Part shown: one piece after another, positions 7,479-15,551 of the stretch
Position numbering within the stretch: position 1 is the first letter of the stretch
How the letters are laid out: the number at the start of each line of letters is the position of its first letter
NCBI GenBank assembly: GCA_028345295.1
Contig: JAOMDA010000002.1
Location: forward strand, 85,329-149,328
Direction of reading: 5' to 3'
Source of the DNA: Candidatus Nitrosopelagicus sp.
GTDB taxonomy: Archaea; Thermoproteota; Nitrososphaeria; Nitrososphaerales; Nitrosopumilaceae
Length of the DNA: 64,000 nucleotides
Program-made: the position numbers and the translations under genes
The notes under the pieces: model-generated
What the model was told of the DNA's origin: nothing
Databases searched by the model: none
Seen by the model: only the letters and a program-made list of their open reading frames with translations

Positions 7479-9002
7479 ATGCAAAAAACAGTTAGACCAA
7501 TAAGAACAGGCGAAGAATACATTGAAAGTTTACGTGGTCGCGATCTCAAAGTCTATCTCTTTGGTGAATTAGTAAAAGAACCTGTTGATCACCCAATAAT
7601 TAGACCTTCAATCAATGCAGTTGCAAAAACATATGATCTTGCAGTAGAAGAAGAGGAACTTGCATTCCCAAAATCATCAATTTCTGGAGAACATGTAAAT
7701 CGCTTCTTGCATATTGCTGAAAGCGCACAAGATTTAGTTTTACAAAATAAAATGCAGCGAAAATTGGGCCAGCTTACTGGTACTTGCTTTCAGAGATGCG
7801 TTGGAATGGATGCATTAAATTCGTTACATTCTACAACATTTGAAATTGACGAAAAACATGGAACAAAATATCATGATAGACTACTAGAATTTATCAAAAA
7901 GGTACAACATGAGAACTTGGTTATTGGTGGTGCAATGACTGATGTTAAAGGAGATAGAAGTCTTGCACCAAGTGAACAAGAAGATCCTGATTTGTTTGTG
8001 CATATTGTAAAAAGGGATGAAAAAGGAGTTTACATTACTGGCGCTAAAGCACATCAAACTGGTACAATTAACTCACATTGGATGATTGTAATGCCAACCA
8101 TGCGATTACAAGAAAATGATAAAGATTACGCAATTGTTGGTGCAATTCCTGTAGATGCTCCTGGCATCAAGTATATCTATGGTAGACAGTCGTGTGATAC
8201 TCGTAGTATGGAACCAGGAGACATAGACGTAGGTAACTCTGAATATGGTGGACAAGAAACTATGGTTATTCTTGATAATGTATTCATTCCAAATGAATTA
8301 ATCTTCATGGATGGGGAATACGATTTTGCAGCAATGCTAGTTGAAAGATTCACATGTTATCACAGAAGAAGTTATGTTTGTAAAACTGGTTTGGGTGATG
8401 TGTTAATTGGTGCAGCAGCTGCAGTAGCAGATTACAATGGAGTACCAAAAGTATCACATATTAAAGATAAAATTATTGAGATGACACATCTTAACGAGTC
8501 AATTTATGCTGCAGGAATATCTTCATCATATCAAGCTCAGAAAATGAAATCAGGTGTTTTCTTGAACGATGACATGCTAGCAAATGTATGTAAGCATAAT
8601 GTAACACGTTTTCCATATGAAATTGGTAGACTTGCACAGGATATTGCAGGTGGTTTACTAGTAACACTACCATCAGAGGCTGAATTAAGAAGTCCTGAGA
8701 CTGGTCCTATACTAAAAAAATATCTCAAAGCAAAGTCAGGAGCTGAAGTTGAAAATAGAATGCGAGTTTTGCGTCTAATTGAAAACATGACAATGGGCAG
8801 AAACGCAGTTGGTTATTTGACTGAATCAATGCATGGTGCAGGTTCTCCTCAAGCACAAAGAATACAGATTGCGCGTCAAATGCAATTAGGATATAAGAAA
8901 AAACTAGCTAAAGATTTAGCAAAAGTTAAGGGAGAAAACGAAGAAATCAAGGAAAGTTCTGAATATTTTCAACGCGTCTTCAAATTAGATAATAGAGAAT
9001 AA
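7479..9002 (+). CDS. abfD: 4-hydroxybutyryl-CoA dehydratase
   Basis: The 507-residue enzyme converts 4-hydroxybutyryl-CoA to crotonyl-CoA using FAD and an unusual [4Fe-4S] cluster, a key step of archaeal hydroxypropionate/hydroxybutyrate CO2 fixation. The N-terminus (RPIRTGEEYIESLRGRD) is diagnostic. Expected cluster ligands are visible as TGTCFQRC (Cys103, Cys107) and HRRSYVC (His295, Cys301). Flavin-domain wording such as ITGAKAHQTG and the length match the family. It has its own TATA box and sits 60 bases after the ADP-forming synthetase, whose product it consumes. All visible motifs are intact. Confidence 0.96.
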   Translation: MQKTVRPIRTGEEYIESLRGRDLKVYLFGELVKEPVDHPIIRPSINAVAKTYDLAVEEEELAFPKSSISGEHVNRFLHIAESAQDLVLQNKMQRKLGQLTGTCFQRCVGMDALNSLHSTTFEIDEKHGTKYHDRLLEFIKKVQHENLVIGGAMTDVKGDRSLAPSEQEDPDLFVHIVKRDEKGVYITGAKAHQTGTINSHWMIVMPTMRLQENDKDYAIVGAIPVDAPGIKYIYGRQSCDTRSMEPGDIDVGNSEYGGQETMVILDNVFIPNELIFMDGEYDFAAMLVERFTCYHRRSYVCKTGLGDVLIGAAAAVADYNGVPKVSHIKDKIIEMTHLNESIYAAGISSSYQAQKMKSGVFLNDDMLANVCKHNVTRFPYEIGRLAQDIAGGLLVTLPSEAELRSPETGPILKKYLKAKSGAEVENRMRVLRLIENMTMGRNAVGYLTESMHGAGSPQAQRIQIARQMQLGYKKKLAKDLAKVKGENEEIKESSEYFQRVFKLDNRE

Positions 9003-9003
9003 A

Positions 9004-9771
9004 CTATCTTTCATCTTCAGATTTTGTATCGTTAGAATTATCCATCTCAGATTCATGTGGTTCATCTGTTTTTTCTACGTATTCTTTATCTACACCAATA
9101 TCTGGAATCTCATTATTTTCTGATTCTGTCTCATCTTTTTTTTCTACGTATTCTTTATCTACACCAATATCTGGAATCTCATTATTTTCTGATTCTGTCT
9201 CATCTTTTTTGGCAGTATGTGAAAATGTAATTTCTTCTTTCTTTTTTGCAAAATGTCTCATTACCATAACGCCAATAATAATTGCAATTATGATATAATT
9301 GACTGGAGGTTGTAATATCTTAGTAATATATCCTACTTGTGGAACTGTGTATTCAACTATTCCAATGTATTCTTTTTCAGTAATGGGAAAATCTATGCCT
9401 TGAATTGAACTAGGATTATTATCTCCTCTTGTTCTAACAATCTTTGGGTCATCTTCCATTATTAGATCAACTCTATGGACAATCACCCTTTCTTCACCGC
9501 CTGGTTCCCCATTCAGATATTTTTCATATTTTGCTGGAGAGAAAAACACAATGATATCACCTCTTTTAATATCTTCAAATGGTATATTTCCTCGAACTAC
9601 TATAACATCATAAACCTCAAGTGTTGGAATCATACTTCCACTAGAAACAACATAAAATGGATTTGCTGTACCGAAAATAAGTTGTAAACCTACCCAAATA
9701 ACTAGTACTACAATTCCTACAATAATTATATCTTTAATAATTTTCTTTGAACCCAAATTATGATTCGTCAT
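9004..9771 (-). CDS. Signal peptidase I (archaeal/ER type) with duplicated acidic tail
   Basis: The protein has an N-terminal membrane helix (about 14-33), then SSGSMIPTL with the nucleophile Ser46, VIVHR with His99 as the general base typical of archaeal/ER enzymes in place of lysine, and RTRGDNN with Asp117. A second membrane helix follows at about 158-172. It should cleave signal peptides on the outer face of the membrane, for example from the S-layer precursor in this window. The last 70 residues are acidic and contain a perfect tandem duplication of 23 residues (KDETESENNEIPDIG...), which is not part of the catalytic core. After the second helix this tail should be cytoplasmic. It is convergent with the dehydratase gene. 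Confidence 0.9.
   Translation of the reverse strand: MTNHNLGSKKIIKDIIIVGIVVLVIWVGLQLIFGTANPFYVVSSGSMIPTLEVYDVIVVRGNIPFEDIKRGDIIVFFSPAKYEKYLNGEPGGEERVIVHRVDLIMEDDPKIVRTRGDNNPSSIQGIDFPITEKEYIGIVEYTVPQVGYITKILQPPVNYIIIAIIIGVMVMRHFAKKKEEITFSHTAKKDETESENNEIPDIGVDKEYVEKKDETESENNEIPDIGVDKEYVEKTDEPHESEMDNSNDTKSEDER
9073..9210. repeat. Two perfect 69-bp tandem copies in the signal peptidase tail
   Basis: Bases 9073-9141 recur exactly at 9142-9210. The length is a multiple of three, so the coding frame is kept and a 23-residue acidic unit is duplicated. Perfect identity suggests a recent slippage or unequal-exchange event. Confidence 0.95.
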
Positions 9772-9804
9772 TAAGTTAGTAAGATAAATCTTACCTGTAG
9801 AAAT

Positions 9805-10569
9805 CTATAATTGTGTTCCACACATCTCACAGAATTTAGAATCAGGCTTATTATCAAAATTACAATCAGAACATCTTGCTCCTTCTCCTACTTTTGCTGT
9901 TGATACTTGAGCCACATTTTTATCATTTTTTCCTAAAAATATTACTTCACCTACAGTACCAATCCTAGCCCAGTTTACACTTACATCATTTCCTTCCTTA
10001 TCAGAAATTACAAGAATTAATGTTTGTGTTGAATCAACACCAACTTGTTTTGCAATTCCAATCTTTTTTGCATTTTCATCAAAAACTTCCATTCCCATAA
10101 TCGATCTAAAAGTTGAATCAACTGGATTTGTTTGACTAATAATCTCATTCTGAACTGATGTATCAGTTTCTGTAAAATTAGTAAAGTCTGATAATGATGA
10201 TTCCTGATTTTCTTCAATTGGATTTGCTAAACCTACTTCTAATTGTTCATCAGTTTTTTTAAATTCTCTATATTCGGCAATTGTACCACTACATTCATTG
10301 CAAGTGTATGTTCCTCTTTCAACTAGAATTAAATTCTCAGCAACTTCTTCATTCGGATTCTCAAATTCAATATTTGGACTTCCATCAAATTCTCTTTCAC
10401 AACTATTGCAGGAATATTTTGATATTTGCTCAGAGTTTAATCTTCCAATAGGTGCCAAAAAAAGATCTGGGCCTCCTAGATTTCCCTTACTTTGCTGTTG
10501 ATCAGTAACTTTAGCCATAACAAATCCACCAGAACCTCTAAGTTTTTTCAATCGTAGTTCCGAACTCAT
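9805..10569 (-). CDS. Zinc-ribbon protein with PRC-barrel-like segment, unknown function
   Basis: The 254-residue protein has an N-terminal CxxC pair (CNSCEREF near 54-57), a second pair (CNECSG near 95-98), an acidic linker, and a region about 156-225 (IMGMEVFDENAKKIGIAKQVG read in parts) that resembles a PRC-barrel strand pattern. It ends in a double CxxC ribbon (CSDCNFDNKPDSKFCEMCGTQL read in parts). There is no membrane segment. It is divergent from the thioredoxin gene. The same style of C-terminal ribbon ends two other proteins within 2 kb. A role in RNA, protein or metal binding is possible but cannot be stated. Confidence 0.75.
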   Translation of the reverse strand: MSSELRLKKLRGSGGFVMAKVTDQQQSKGNLGGPDLFLAPIGRLNSEQISKYSCNSCEREFDGSPNIEFENPNEEVAENLILVERGTYTCNECSGTIAEYREFKKTDEQLEVGLANPIEENQESSLSDFTNFTETDTSVQNEIISQTNPVDSTFRSIMGMEVFDENAKKIGIAKQVGVDSTQTLILVISDKEGNDVSVNWARIGTVGEVIFLGKNDKNVAQVSTAKVGEGARCSDCNFDNKPDSKFCEMCGTQL

Positions 10570-10663
10570 GTTCTCAATAAATTATTTTGGTCATTTAAGT
10601 ATATTTTTAAAAGAATTTGAATTTTAAATTAACATCATTGTAGAATTATGTGAACATTTTTAC

Positions 10664-10677
10664 ATATGCATATATGA
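10664..10677 (+). promoter_or_regulatory. Palindromic TATA region of the thioredoxin gene
   Basis: A 10-bp palindrome (atatgcatat, 10664-10673) runs into tatatg about 20-25 bases before the ATG at 10693. It may serve as the TATA box of a leaderless transcript. Confidence 0.4.
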
Positions 10678-10692
10678 CAATTTCTGATTATC

Positions 10693-11025
10693 ATGGGAAT
10701 TACACAGATATCTGATGCAAAAACATGGGAAACCGATGTAATAAGTTCTGATAAACCTGTCTTTGTGGACTTTTGGGCGGAATGGTGTGGACCTTGTAGA
10801 ATGGTTGGACCTGTAGTAGAAGAACTTGCAGGTGACTATGAGGGAAGAGTAAATTTCGTAAAAGTAAATGTTGATCAGGCTAGTGAACTAGCCTCAAAAT
10901 ACAATGTGTTCAGCATTCCAACTCTTATTCTACTAAATAGGGGTGAAATAATTGCCCAGCAAGTTGGTGCAGGTTCAAAAGAAACTTATCAAAACATGAT
11001 TGATAGAGCACTAGAAAAAATTTAG
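10693..11025 (+). CDS. trxA: Thioredoxin
   Basis: The 110-residue single-domain protein carries the classical FWAEWCGPCRM active site (Cys32, Cys35), the cis-proline context SIPTLILLNRG, and the VNVDQ strand. It should reduce protein disulfides in the cytoplasm. It has its own TATA box, and a T-rich stretch after the stop may end the transcript. A second thioredoxin with an N-terminal extension lies at 21691-22098. The neighbouring zinc-ribbon proteins contain many cysteine pairs; a redox link to them is only a guess from position. Confidence 0.95.
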   Translation: MGITQISDAKTWETDVISSDKPVFVDFWAEWCGPCRMVGPVVEELAGDYEGRVNFVKVNVDQASELASKYNVFSIPTLILLNRGEIIAQQVGAGSKETYQNMIDRALEKI

Positions 11026-11035
11026 GCTCTACTAA

Positions 11036-11051
11036 TTTTCTTCTTTTTATT
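11036..11051 (+). terminator. T-rich transcription end after thioredoxin
   Basis: A T-rich run (ttttcttctttttatt) begins about 10 bases after the thioredoxin stop. Archaeal RNA polymerase stops at such oligo-T tracts without needing a hairpin. Confidence 0.4.
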
Positions 11052-11087
11052 CTAAACTATTAATATTACAATTATCCAGTTTAGTTT

Positions 11088-11615
11088 ATGTCACTAGGAG
11101 AAATTGATACATTAAATCTCACTTTCGAAAAGCTACAAGCATTATTTGACGAATCTCAAGGATATTATGAGTCGTTTCTTGATGCAAATAATTTGTACAA
11201 GGCAGGAAAACTTTCAGACAAAGAGTTCTTTCAAAAATTAGGTGACTATACAGTTGCTTATTCTGCATTGGAGTTTTTAGGAATCAAAACACTAATGGAA
11301 ATGAAAAAAACACTTGATAAGGTTGCAAGTGGATCTTCTACTGGTACACAATCTCCTGGCTTAATGCCTGGAATGGGACAACCTGGAATGATGCCAGGTA
11401 TGAATCCAAGTGCACGTGTTGGTACTGCAGATAATCCTGTTGGAGGACCTCCTTCTATAATGTCTGCACCTGATGCATTTAATCAACCCGGAACTCTACC
11501 ATCTCCTGATCCTTCTTTATTACCTCAAAAAGAAACTAGTGGAAATTGTACTTCATGTGGTGCAGGCTTAAGACCTAATGCAAAATTCTGTACCAAATGT
11601 GGTACCAAACTGTAA
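11088..11615 (+). CDS. Zinc-ribbon protein with helical N-terminus and GMPGM-type linker
   Basis: Residues 1-80 are predicted helical and acidic (LTFEKLQALFDESQGYYES in part). Residues about 88-105 are a Gly/Met/Pro-rich linker with repeated PGM units, and the C-terminus is a ribbon with CTSCG and FCTKCGTKL. There is no signal or membrane helix. No family is recognised. The C-terminal ribbon is strikingly similar to those of the two flanking genes on the other strand, while the N-terminal parts differ. The flexible linker suggests the ribbon acts as a separate binding module. Confidence 0.75.
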   Translation: MSLGEIDTLNLTFEKLQALFDESQGYYESFLDANNLYKAGKLSDKEFFQKLGDYTVAYSALEFLGIKTLMEMKKTLDKVASGSSTGTQSPGLMPGMGQPGMMPGMNPSARVGTADNPVGGPPSIMSAPDAFNQPGTLPSPDPSLLPQKETSGNCTSCGAGLRPNAKFCTKCGTKL

Positions 11616-11619
11616 TTTT

Positions 11620-11985
11620 CTAAATTAAATTAGTTCCACATTCTCTGCAAAATTTAGCTGAGGAAGAATTCTTTCCACCACACTCTGGACAAAATTGTTC
11701 TGAATCTGATGAATCATCAGAATTGGCACTACCATACAATCCACTTCCTAATACAGCACCAGTTGGAACATATTTTTCATCATCAATAATTTCAACTGGA
11801 GCAAAATCTTTTTCTTCAATATATGTTAATAATCTAGGAATACCATCATCTTTGTTCTCCGGATCTGGTACCATATCCCCTAACCAAAATGAAAACCGCA
11901 TCAAAGTTAATTCTGGTGTAGAAAATGCAAGTGTGTGACTTGACATGTAATCATTTGCAGCTTCTTTTCCATTGAATACTTTCAT
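11620..11985 (-). CDS. Small zinc-ribbon protein, unknown
   Basis: The 121-residue protein has an N-terminal domain of about 75 residues (MKVFNGKEAANDYMSSHTLA read in part) with no recognised family. An acidic Ser/Asp linker follows, and then a C-terminal ribbon with CPECGG and FCRECGTNL. It converges on the preceding zinc-ribbon gene with only four bases between the stops. Together with the genes at 9805 and 11088 it forms a local set of proteins with like tails and unlike heads. Confidence 0.72.
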   Translation of the reverse strand: MKVFNGKEAANDYMSSHTLAFSTPELTLMRFSFWLGDMVPDPENKDDGIPRLLTYIEEKDFAPVEIIDDEKYVPTGAVLGSGLYGSANSDDSSDSEQFCPECGGKNSSSAKFCRECGTNLI

Positions 11986-12026
11986 GAATTAATTGTTTTA
12001 TGTTTATGTATAATGTTTTCGAGAAA

Positions 12027-12098
12027 TGGACCGAGAGGGAATCGAACCCTCGACATCCACGTTGCGAACGTGGCATTATACCCCTAAACCATCGGCCC
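12027..12098 (-). tRNA. tRNA-Ala (anticodon CGC)
   Basis: The minus strand folds as a full cloverleaf: acceptor GGGCCGA/UCGGUCC, anticodon stem CCACG/CGUGG around loop UUCGCAA, T arm GAGGG-UUCGAUU-CCCUC. The anticodon is CGC. The G3:U70 pair, the alanine identity element, is present. There is no intron and CCA is not encoded. Confidence 0.95.
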
Positions 12099-12171
12099 TA
12101 ACTTTTATGATTTTTATTGAATGTATATTCATTTACTCAACTAATATAATGATAAAATCATCATAATAATT

Positions 12172-13560
12172 ATGACATATGATACTGTTATAGTAGACTC
12201 ACATGTTGTACATCAATCAGGAATAATAGAGAAGAATATTGTAATTGATGAGGGTAAAATTGTAGCATTTACAACAGACATTCCATCATGTGACAAAAAA
12301 ATTAATGCTATGGATTTAGTTAGCATTCCAGGTTTGATTGATACACATATGCACTATGGTGTTTATTCTCCAATTGAAAGAGCTGCTACAACAGAATCCC
12401 ATGCTGCAGCAATTGGTGGAGTAACTACAATGATGAGAATGTTACGATTAGATGGTTCATTCAGTACTAATCTTGAACAACAACTTAAGGCAAGTTCTGA
12501 TTCACATTATGTTGATTACGCAATTCATGCATCAATCTTTAATCAAGATCAAATTGAAGAAATGAAGTTATGTGTTGAAAAAGGAATTACATCTTTCAAG
12601 CTCTACATGAATCTTGGTGGTGAAATTGGACATGTTTACATGGAAATGAAACCAGGAGAAACAAAACTAATTGAATCACATGTTGAAGTAAATGATAACG
12701 TTCTTGAAAATGTTGTTAAAAATGCATCAAAATTAAAATGTCCTGTATTAGTTCATGCAGAAGATTATCAAGAATGTGAATGTGGTATCAAAACTGCAAA
12801 AGAAAAGAACCGTGATGGATTAAATGCTTGGTCTGAAAGTCGTTCACCTGATTCTGAAGTAAAATCAATTAAAAAAATTTCTGAATACGCAAGAAAATAT
12901 GATTCAGTAATTTACTTTGTTCATATTGGCTCCACAAGTGCATTAGAACAAATAAGAACTGAAAGGCAAAGTGGAACAAAAATTTTTGTGGAAACCTGTC
13001 CTCATTATCTTACTTTATCACATGAAACACAAAAGGGATATCTTGCTAAAGTTATGCCGCCAATCAGAACTCAAAATGATGTTAATTCCGTATGGGAAGC
13101 AATTAATCAAAATCAAATTAATACAATAGGAACTGATCATGTAGCTAATCAATTAAAACTAAAAACTGATGGTGATAGTGTTTGGGATGCACTAGCTGGT
13201 TTTCCTGGAGTAGGAACACTTTTGCCAATCTTGCTTAGTGAGGGTGTTAACAAGAACAAACTTTCTCTAAATCAGTTAATCGAACTGACAAGTTTTAATG
13301 CATCAAAAATATTTGGTATGACCTCTAAGGGCAGTATTGAAATTGGTTATGATGCTGATATTGCCATTATAGATATGAAAAAAGAACAAAAAGTAGACCC
13401 TTTTCTTTTTGGCGGTTTTTCTGATTATCTGGTTTATGATGGTTGGAATCTCAAAGGCTGGCCAGTGAAAACAATTGTTAGAGGTGAAACAATATCTGAA
13501 GACTTTGAAGTTATTGGTAGACGTGGATTTGGGAAATTAGTACCTAGAACTCTAAGTTAA
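12172..13560 (+). CDS. Cyclic amidohydrolase (dihydroorotase/dihydropyrimidinase family)
   Basis: The 462-residue protein has the binuclear metal site of this family: DTHMHYG (His59, His61), SFKLYMN with the lysine expected to be carbamylated (Lys143), VHAED (His195), a later FVHIGSTSA and GTDHVAN with the catalytic aspartate. Length and the CPHYLTLSHE wording fit hydantoinase/dihydropyrimidinase, dihydroorotase type II or allantoinase equally well. No pyrimidine gene is beside it. It overlaps the 3' end of rpiA by nine bases tail to tail. Dihydroorotase in pyrimidine synthesis is the simplest role in an autotroph, but the substrate is not fixed by the sequence. Confidence 0.82.
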   Translation: MTYDTVIVDSHVVHQSGIIEKNIVIDEGKIVAFTTDIPSCDKKINAMDLVSIPGLIDTHMHYGVYSPIERAATTESHAAAIGGVTTMMRMLRLDGSFSTNLEQQLKASSDSHYVDYAIHASIFNQDQIEEMKLCVEKGITSFKLYMNLGGEIGHVYMEMKPGETKLIESHVEVNDNVLENVVKNASKLKCPVLVHAEDYQECECGIKTAKEKNRDGLNAWSESRSPDSEVKSIKKISEYARKYDSVIYFVHIGSTSALEQIRTERQSGTKIFVETCPHYLTLSHETQKGYLAKVMPPIRTQNDVNSVWEAINQNQINTIGTDHVANQLKLKTDGDSVWDALAGFPGVGTLLPILLSEGVNKNKLSLNQLIELTSFNASKIFGMTSKGSIEIGYDADIAIIDMKKEQKVDPFLFGGFSDYLVYDGWNLKGWPVKTIVRGETISEDFEVIGRRGFGKLVPRTLS

Positions 13561-14229
13561 GATATCAAATTTACCGTTGAACTTTGCTCTGTAAATTACA
13601 TCTGGTTTTTTTGTAAATATTCCAACTTCTAAAACACCTGGAATTTGCAGAATTTTTTGTTGTAAAGATTTTGGATTTTTTATCTCACCAAAATCACAAT
13701 CCAAAATTATATTTCCATTTTCTGTTACAAATGGATATCCTCTATCAAGAGAACGTAGAACAGATTCTCCACCGATTTTAGAAATATTTTTTTGAACAAT
13801 ATTTCTTGCCAGTGGATGAATTTCTACTGGAACAGATCTGTTAAAATTATTGACAAATTTTGTTTTATCTGCTATAATTACTACTTTTTTTGCTAAAGAC
13901 ATTAAGATATTTTCTCGGAGTAATGCACCACCACCACCTTTTATCAAAAATTTATTTCTATCAATTTGATCTGCACCATCAAACACTACATCAATGTATT
14001 CAACTTGATCGGTTTCAATTAATGGAAGATTGCCTTCTTCAGCCACTAATTTGATTTGCGTTGATGTAGGCACACATTTAATTTTAAAATTTTTTGTCTT
14101 TACAAATTTTGATAGTGTTTTTACAAAAGTAGAAGCAGCTCTACCGCTACCAAGTCCAATTACATAATCATCTTTGATAAATTTCAATGCATCTATAGAC
14201 AATGCCTTAATGGCATTATCAAATGACAT
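13552..14229 (-). CDS. rpiA: Ribose-5-phosphate isomerase A
   Basis: The 225-residue enzyme interconverts ribose-5-phosphate and ribulose-5-phosphate. Visible motifs are GLGSGRAASTF (phosphate loop), PTSTQIK, FDGADQID with the catalytic aspartates, and KGGGGALLREN. The length matches the family. It is the last gene of a minus-strand group: its start overlaps the stop of the coiled-coil gene by one base, and lsm and rpl37e lie further upstream. It should supply ribose phosphate for nucleotide and histidine synthesis. Confidence 0.95.
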   Translation of the reverse strand: MSFDNAIKALSIDALKFIKDDYVIGLGSGRAASTFVKTLSKFVKTKNFKIKCVPTSTQIKLVAEEGNLPLIETDQVEYIDVVFDGADQIDRNKFLIKGGGGALLRENILMSLAKKVVIIADKTKFVNNFNRSVPVEIHPLARNIVQKNISKIGGESVLRSLDRGYPFVTENGNIILDCDFGEIKNPKSLQQKILQIPGVLEVGIFTKKPDVIYRAKFNGKFDILT

Positions 14230-15065
14230 TAATCCACCTCAGCATTGTCCAACTGAGACATTGTTTTCATTATCTTAGATTTAATTGCATCTAAATCGTC
14301 ATCCTCATCATCAATCTCAGGTTCATCTGGAAGTTGTACTGTTTGTTTTGGTTTTTCTTCTTTAACTTCGTTAGAAATATGTGGTTTAACTTCATTTGGA
14401 ATTATTGTTTTTTCTTCTGGAACATCTATTCTAGGTTTTTTAGGTGGTGGTGTAATAACATCACTATCTAACTGCGCTAACATTTGATCATATTTTGTTT
14501 GTTTAAAGGAATCCAGTTTTGGAACAGAAGTTAATGTTGTAATTTCAAATTTCTTTTGAGGCTCTTTATTTTCTGTTTGTGTAGTTTCTATTTCTGATAT
14601 TATATTAGAATTAATTTTATTTATTTCTAGATTTTTTTGTGGTATTTTTTGTTGCTGTGTATATTTTACTTGAGTTTTAGTTTCTTTTATTGCTATAGAG
14701 TCTTTTTCATTTTGGCTTACTTGAATTTTTGATGTTAATTCGTATAATCTCTGATCCAGTTGTGATAATTTTTGATCCATTAGTGTGATTAAACCTTCTC
14801 CTAACGGTCCTAGATCTGGATGTTTACTTACAATTTCAAGTTTTTCTATTCTAGCAATAATTACTCCAAGCTGATGCTGATATCTTAGTAGTAGTCTATC
14901 TCGTTGTATTTTTGATAATCCTGAATCATCATCGTATAATCTAGAAATTGTCTTTGTTAGAATATCCCTTTCAATTTCTAATGCATGTAATTGATTTTGA
15001 ACATGCGTATTGGCACCAATCTTTGGCTGCTGATTATTTTTTAATGAAAAAAACTGATTTAACAT
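14229..15065 (-). CDS. Coiled-coil protein with long disordered tail, unknown
   Basis: The 278-residue protein starts with a helical region (about 20-135) rich in Leu/Gln/Asp heptads (HALEIERDILTKTISRLYDD, ARIEKLEIV, LSQLDQRLYEL) that should form coiled coils. A polar, low-complexity segment and an acidic end (DEPEIDDEDDDLDAIKSKI in part) follow. There is no membrane helix. Its ATG directly follows the rpl37e stop, so it is cotranscribed with lsm and rpl37e. The short C-terminal acidic helix after a flexible linker recalls binding peptides of adaptor proteins, but no family is recognised. Confidence 0.7.
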   Translation of the reverse strand: MLNQFFSLKNNQQPKIGANTHVQNQLHALEIERDILTKTISRLYDDDSGLSKIQRDRLLLRYQHQLGVIIARIEKLEIVSKHPDLGPLGEGLITLMDQKLSQLDQRLYELTSKIQVSQNEKDSIAIKETKTQVKYTQQQKIPQKNLEINKINSNIISEIETTQTENKEPQKKFEITTLTSVPKLDSFKQTKYDQMLAQLDSDVITPPPKKPRIDVPEEKTIIPNEVKPHISNEVKEEKPKQTVQLPDEPEIDDEDDDLDAIKSKIMKTMSQLDNAEVD

Positions 15066-15233
15066 TTAGGTGTACCATTTAATCCATGAATATCTTCTTA
15101 GTTTTGAATCAGGAAAACCACAGCTTGCACATCTTTGATGACGTTTATGAAAGGAATTTTTACCACATCTTCTACATCTAATATGAGTTTTTTTCCTTGA
15201 CATTAACCCCATTGCTGGTGTTCCTCTACCCAT
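15066..15233 (-). CDS. rpl37e: Ribosomal protein L37e
   Basis: A 55-residue frame reads [20 protein letters not shown], followed by [10 protein letters not shown] and CASCGF. This is ribosomal protein eL37, with GTPxMG at the start and four zinc-binding cysteines (20, 23, 35, 38). It is only 168 bases and easily missed. It lies ten bases after the LSm stop, the widely conserved archaeal lsm-rpl37e pair, and its stop codon abuts the start of the coiled-coil gene. Confidence 0.95.
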   Translation of the reverse strand: MGRGTPAMGLMSRKKTHIRCRRCGKNSFHKRHQRCASCGFPDSKLRRYSWIKWYT

Positions 15234-15243
15234 AGCGATTCAC

Positions 15244-15474
15244 CTATTTTGGAGGTGGGGAGATCATAATTACATTATCCCCACGAACAACTATGGATCC
15301 AAGAGTTTTTGTTTCGCCTTCAGAAGGGATCTCTTCTGATTGGTCGAGTAGCAGATTCATGTGTTGGTCAAATCCTAACAAGTTTCCACGAATGGTCTTG
15401 TTACCTTTGAGCTTGATGAGGACTACCTTATTGATACTCTCATCCAATACTTTTACTGCCATATCTACGGACAT
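15244..15474 (-). CDS. lsm: LSm (Sm-like) RNA-binding protein
   Basis: The 76-residue protein has the two Sm motifs: Sm1 with [27 protein letters not shown] read in parts (the FDxHMN RNA-contact loop is clear), and Sm2 ending in [13 protein letters not shown]. It should form a heptameric ring binding U-rich RNA. It heads the operon lsm-rpl37e-coiled coil-rpiA. The gene order lsm-rpl37e is common in archaea and supports both calls. Confidence 0.95.
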   Translation of the reverse strand: MSVDMAVKVLDESINKVVLIKLKGNKTIRGNLLGFDQHMNLLLDQSEEIPSEGETKTLGSIVVRGDNVIMISPPPK

Positions 15475-15551
15475 TTATTTCACTTATTGGATCACCTACT
15501 GAGGAGTATATTAAACGTTGACTGGTAAAATTTTCAACTTTGTTCGGTAAG

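Noticed and set aside
9073..9210. 69-bp repeat as a CRISPR fragment or mobile-element scar
   Set aside because: There are only two directly adjacent copies, with no spacer, inside a coding frame. It is a simple in-frame tandem duplication. No CRISPR array or insertion sequence was seen anywhere in the window.
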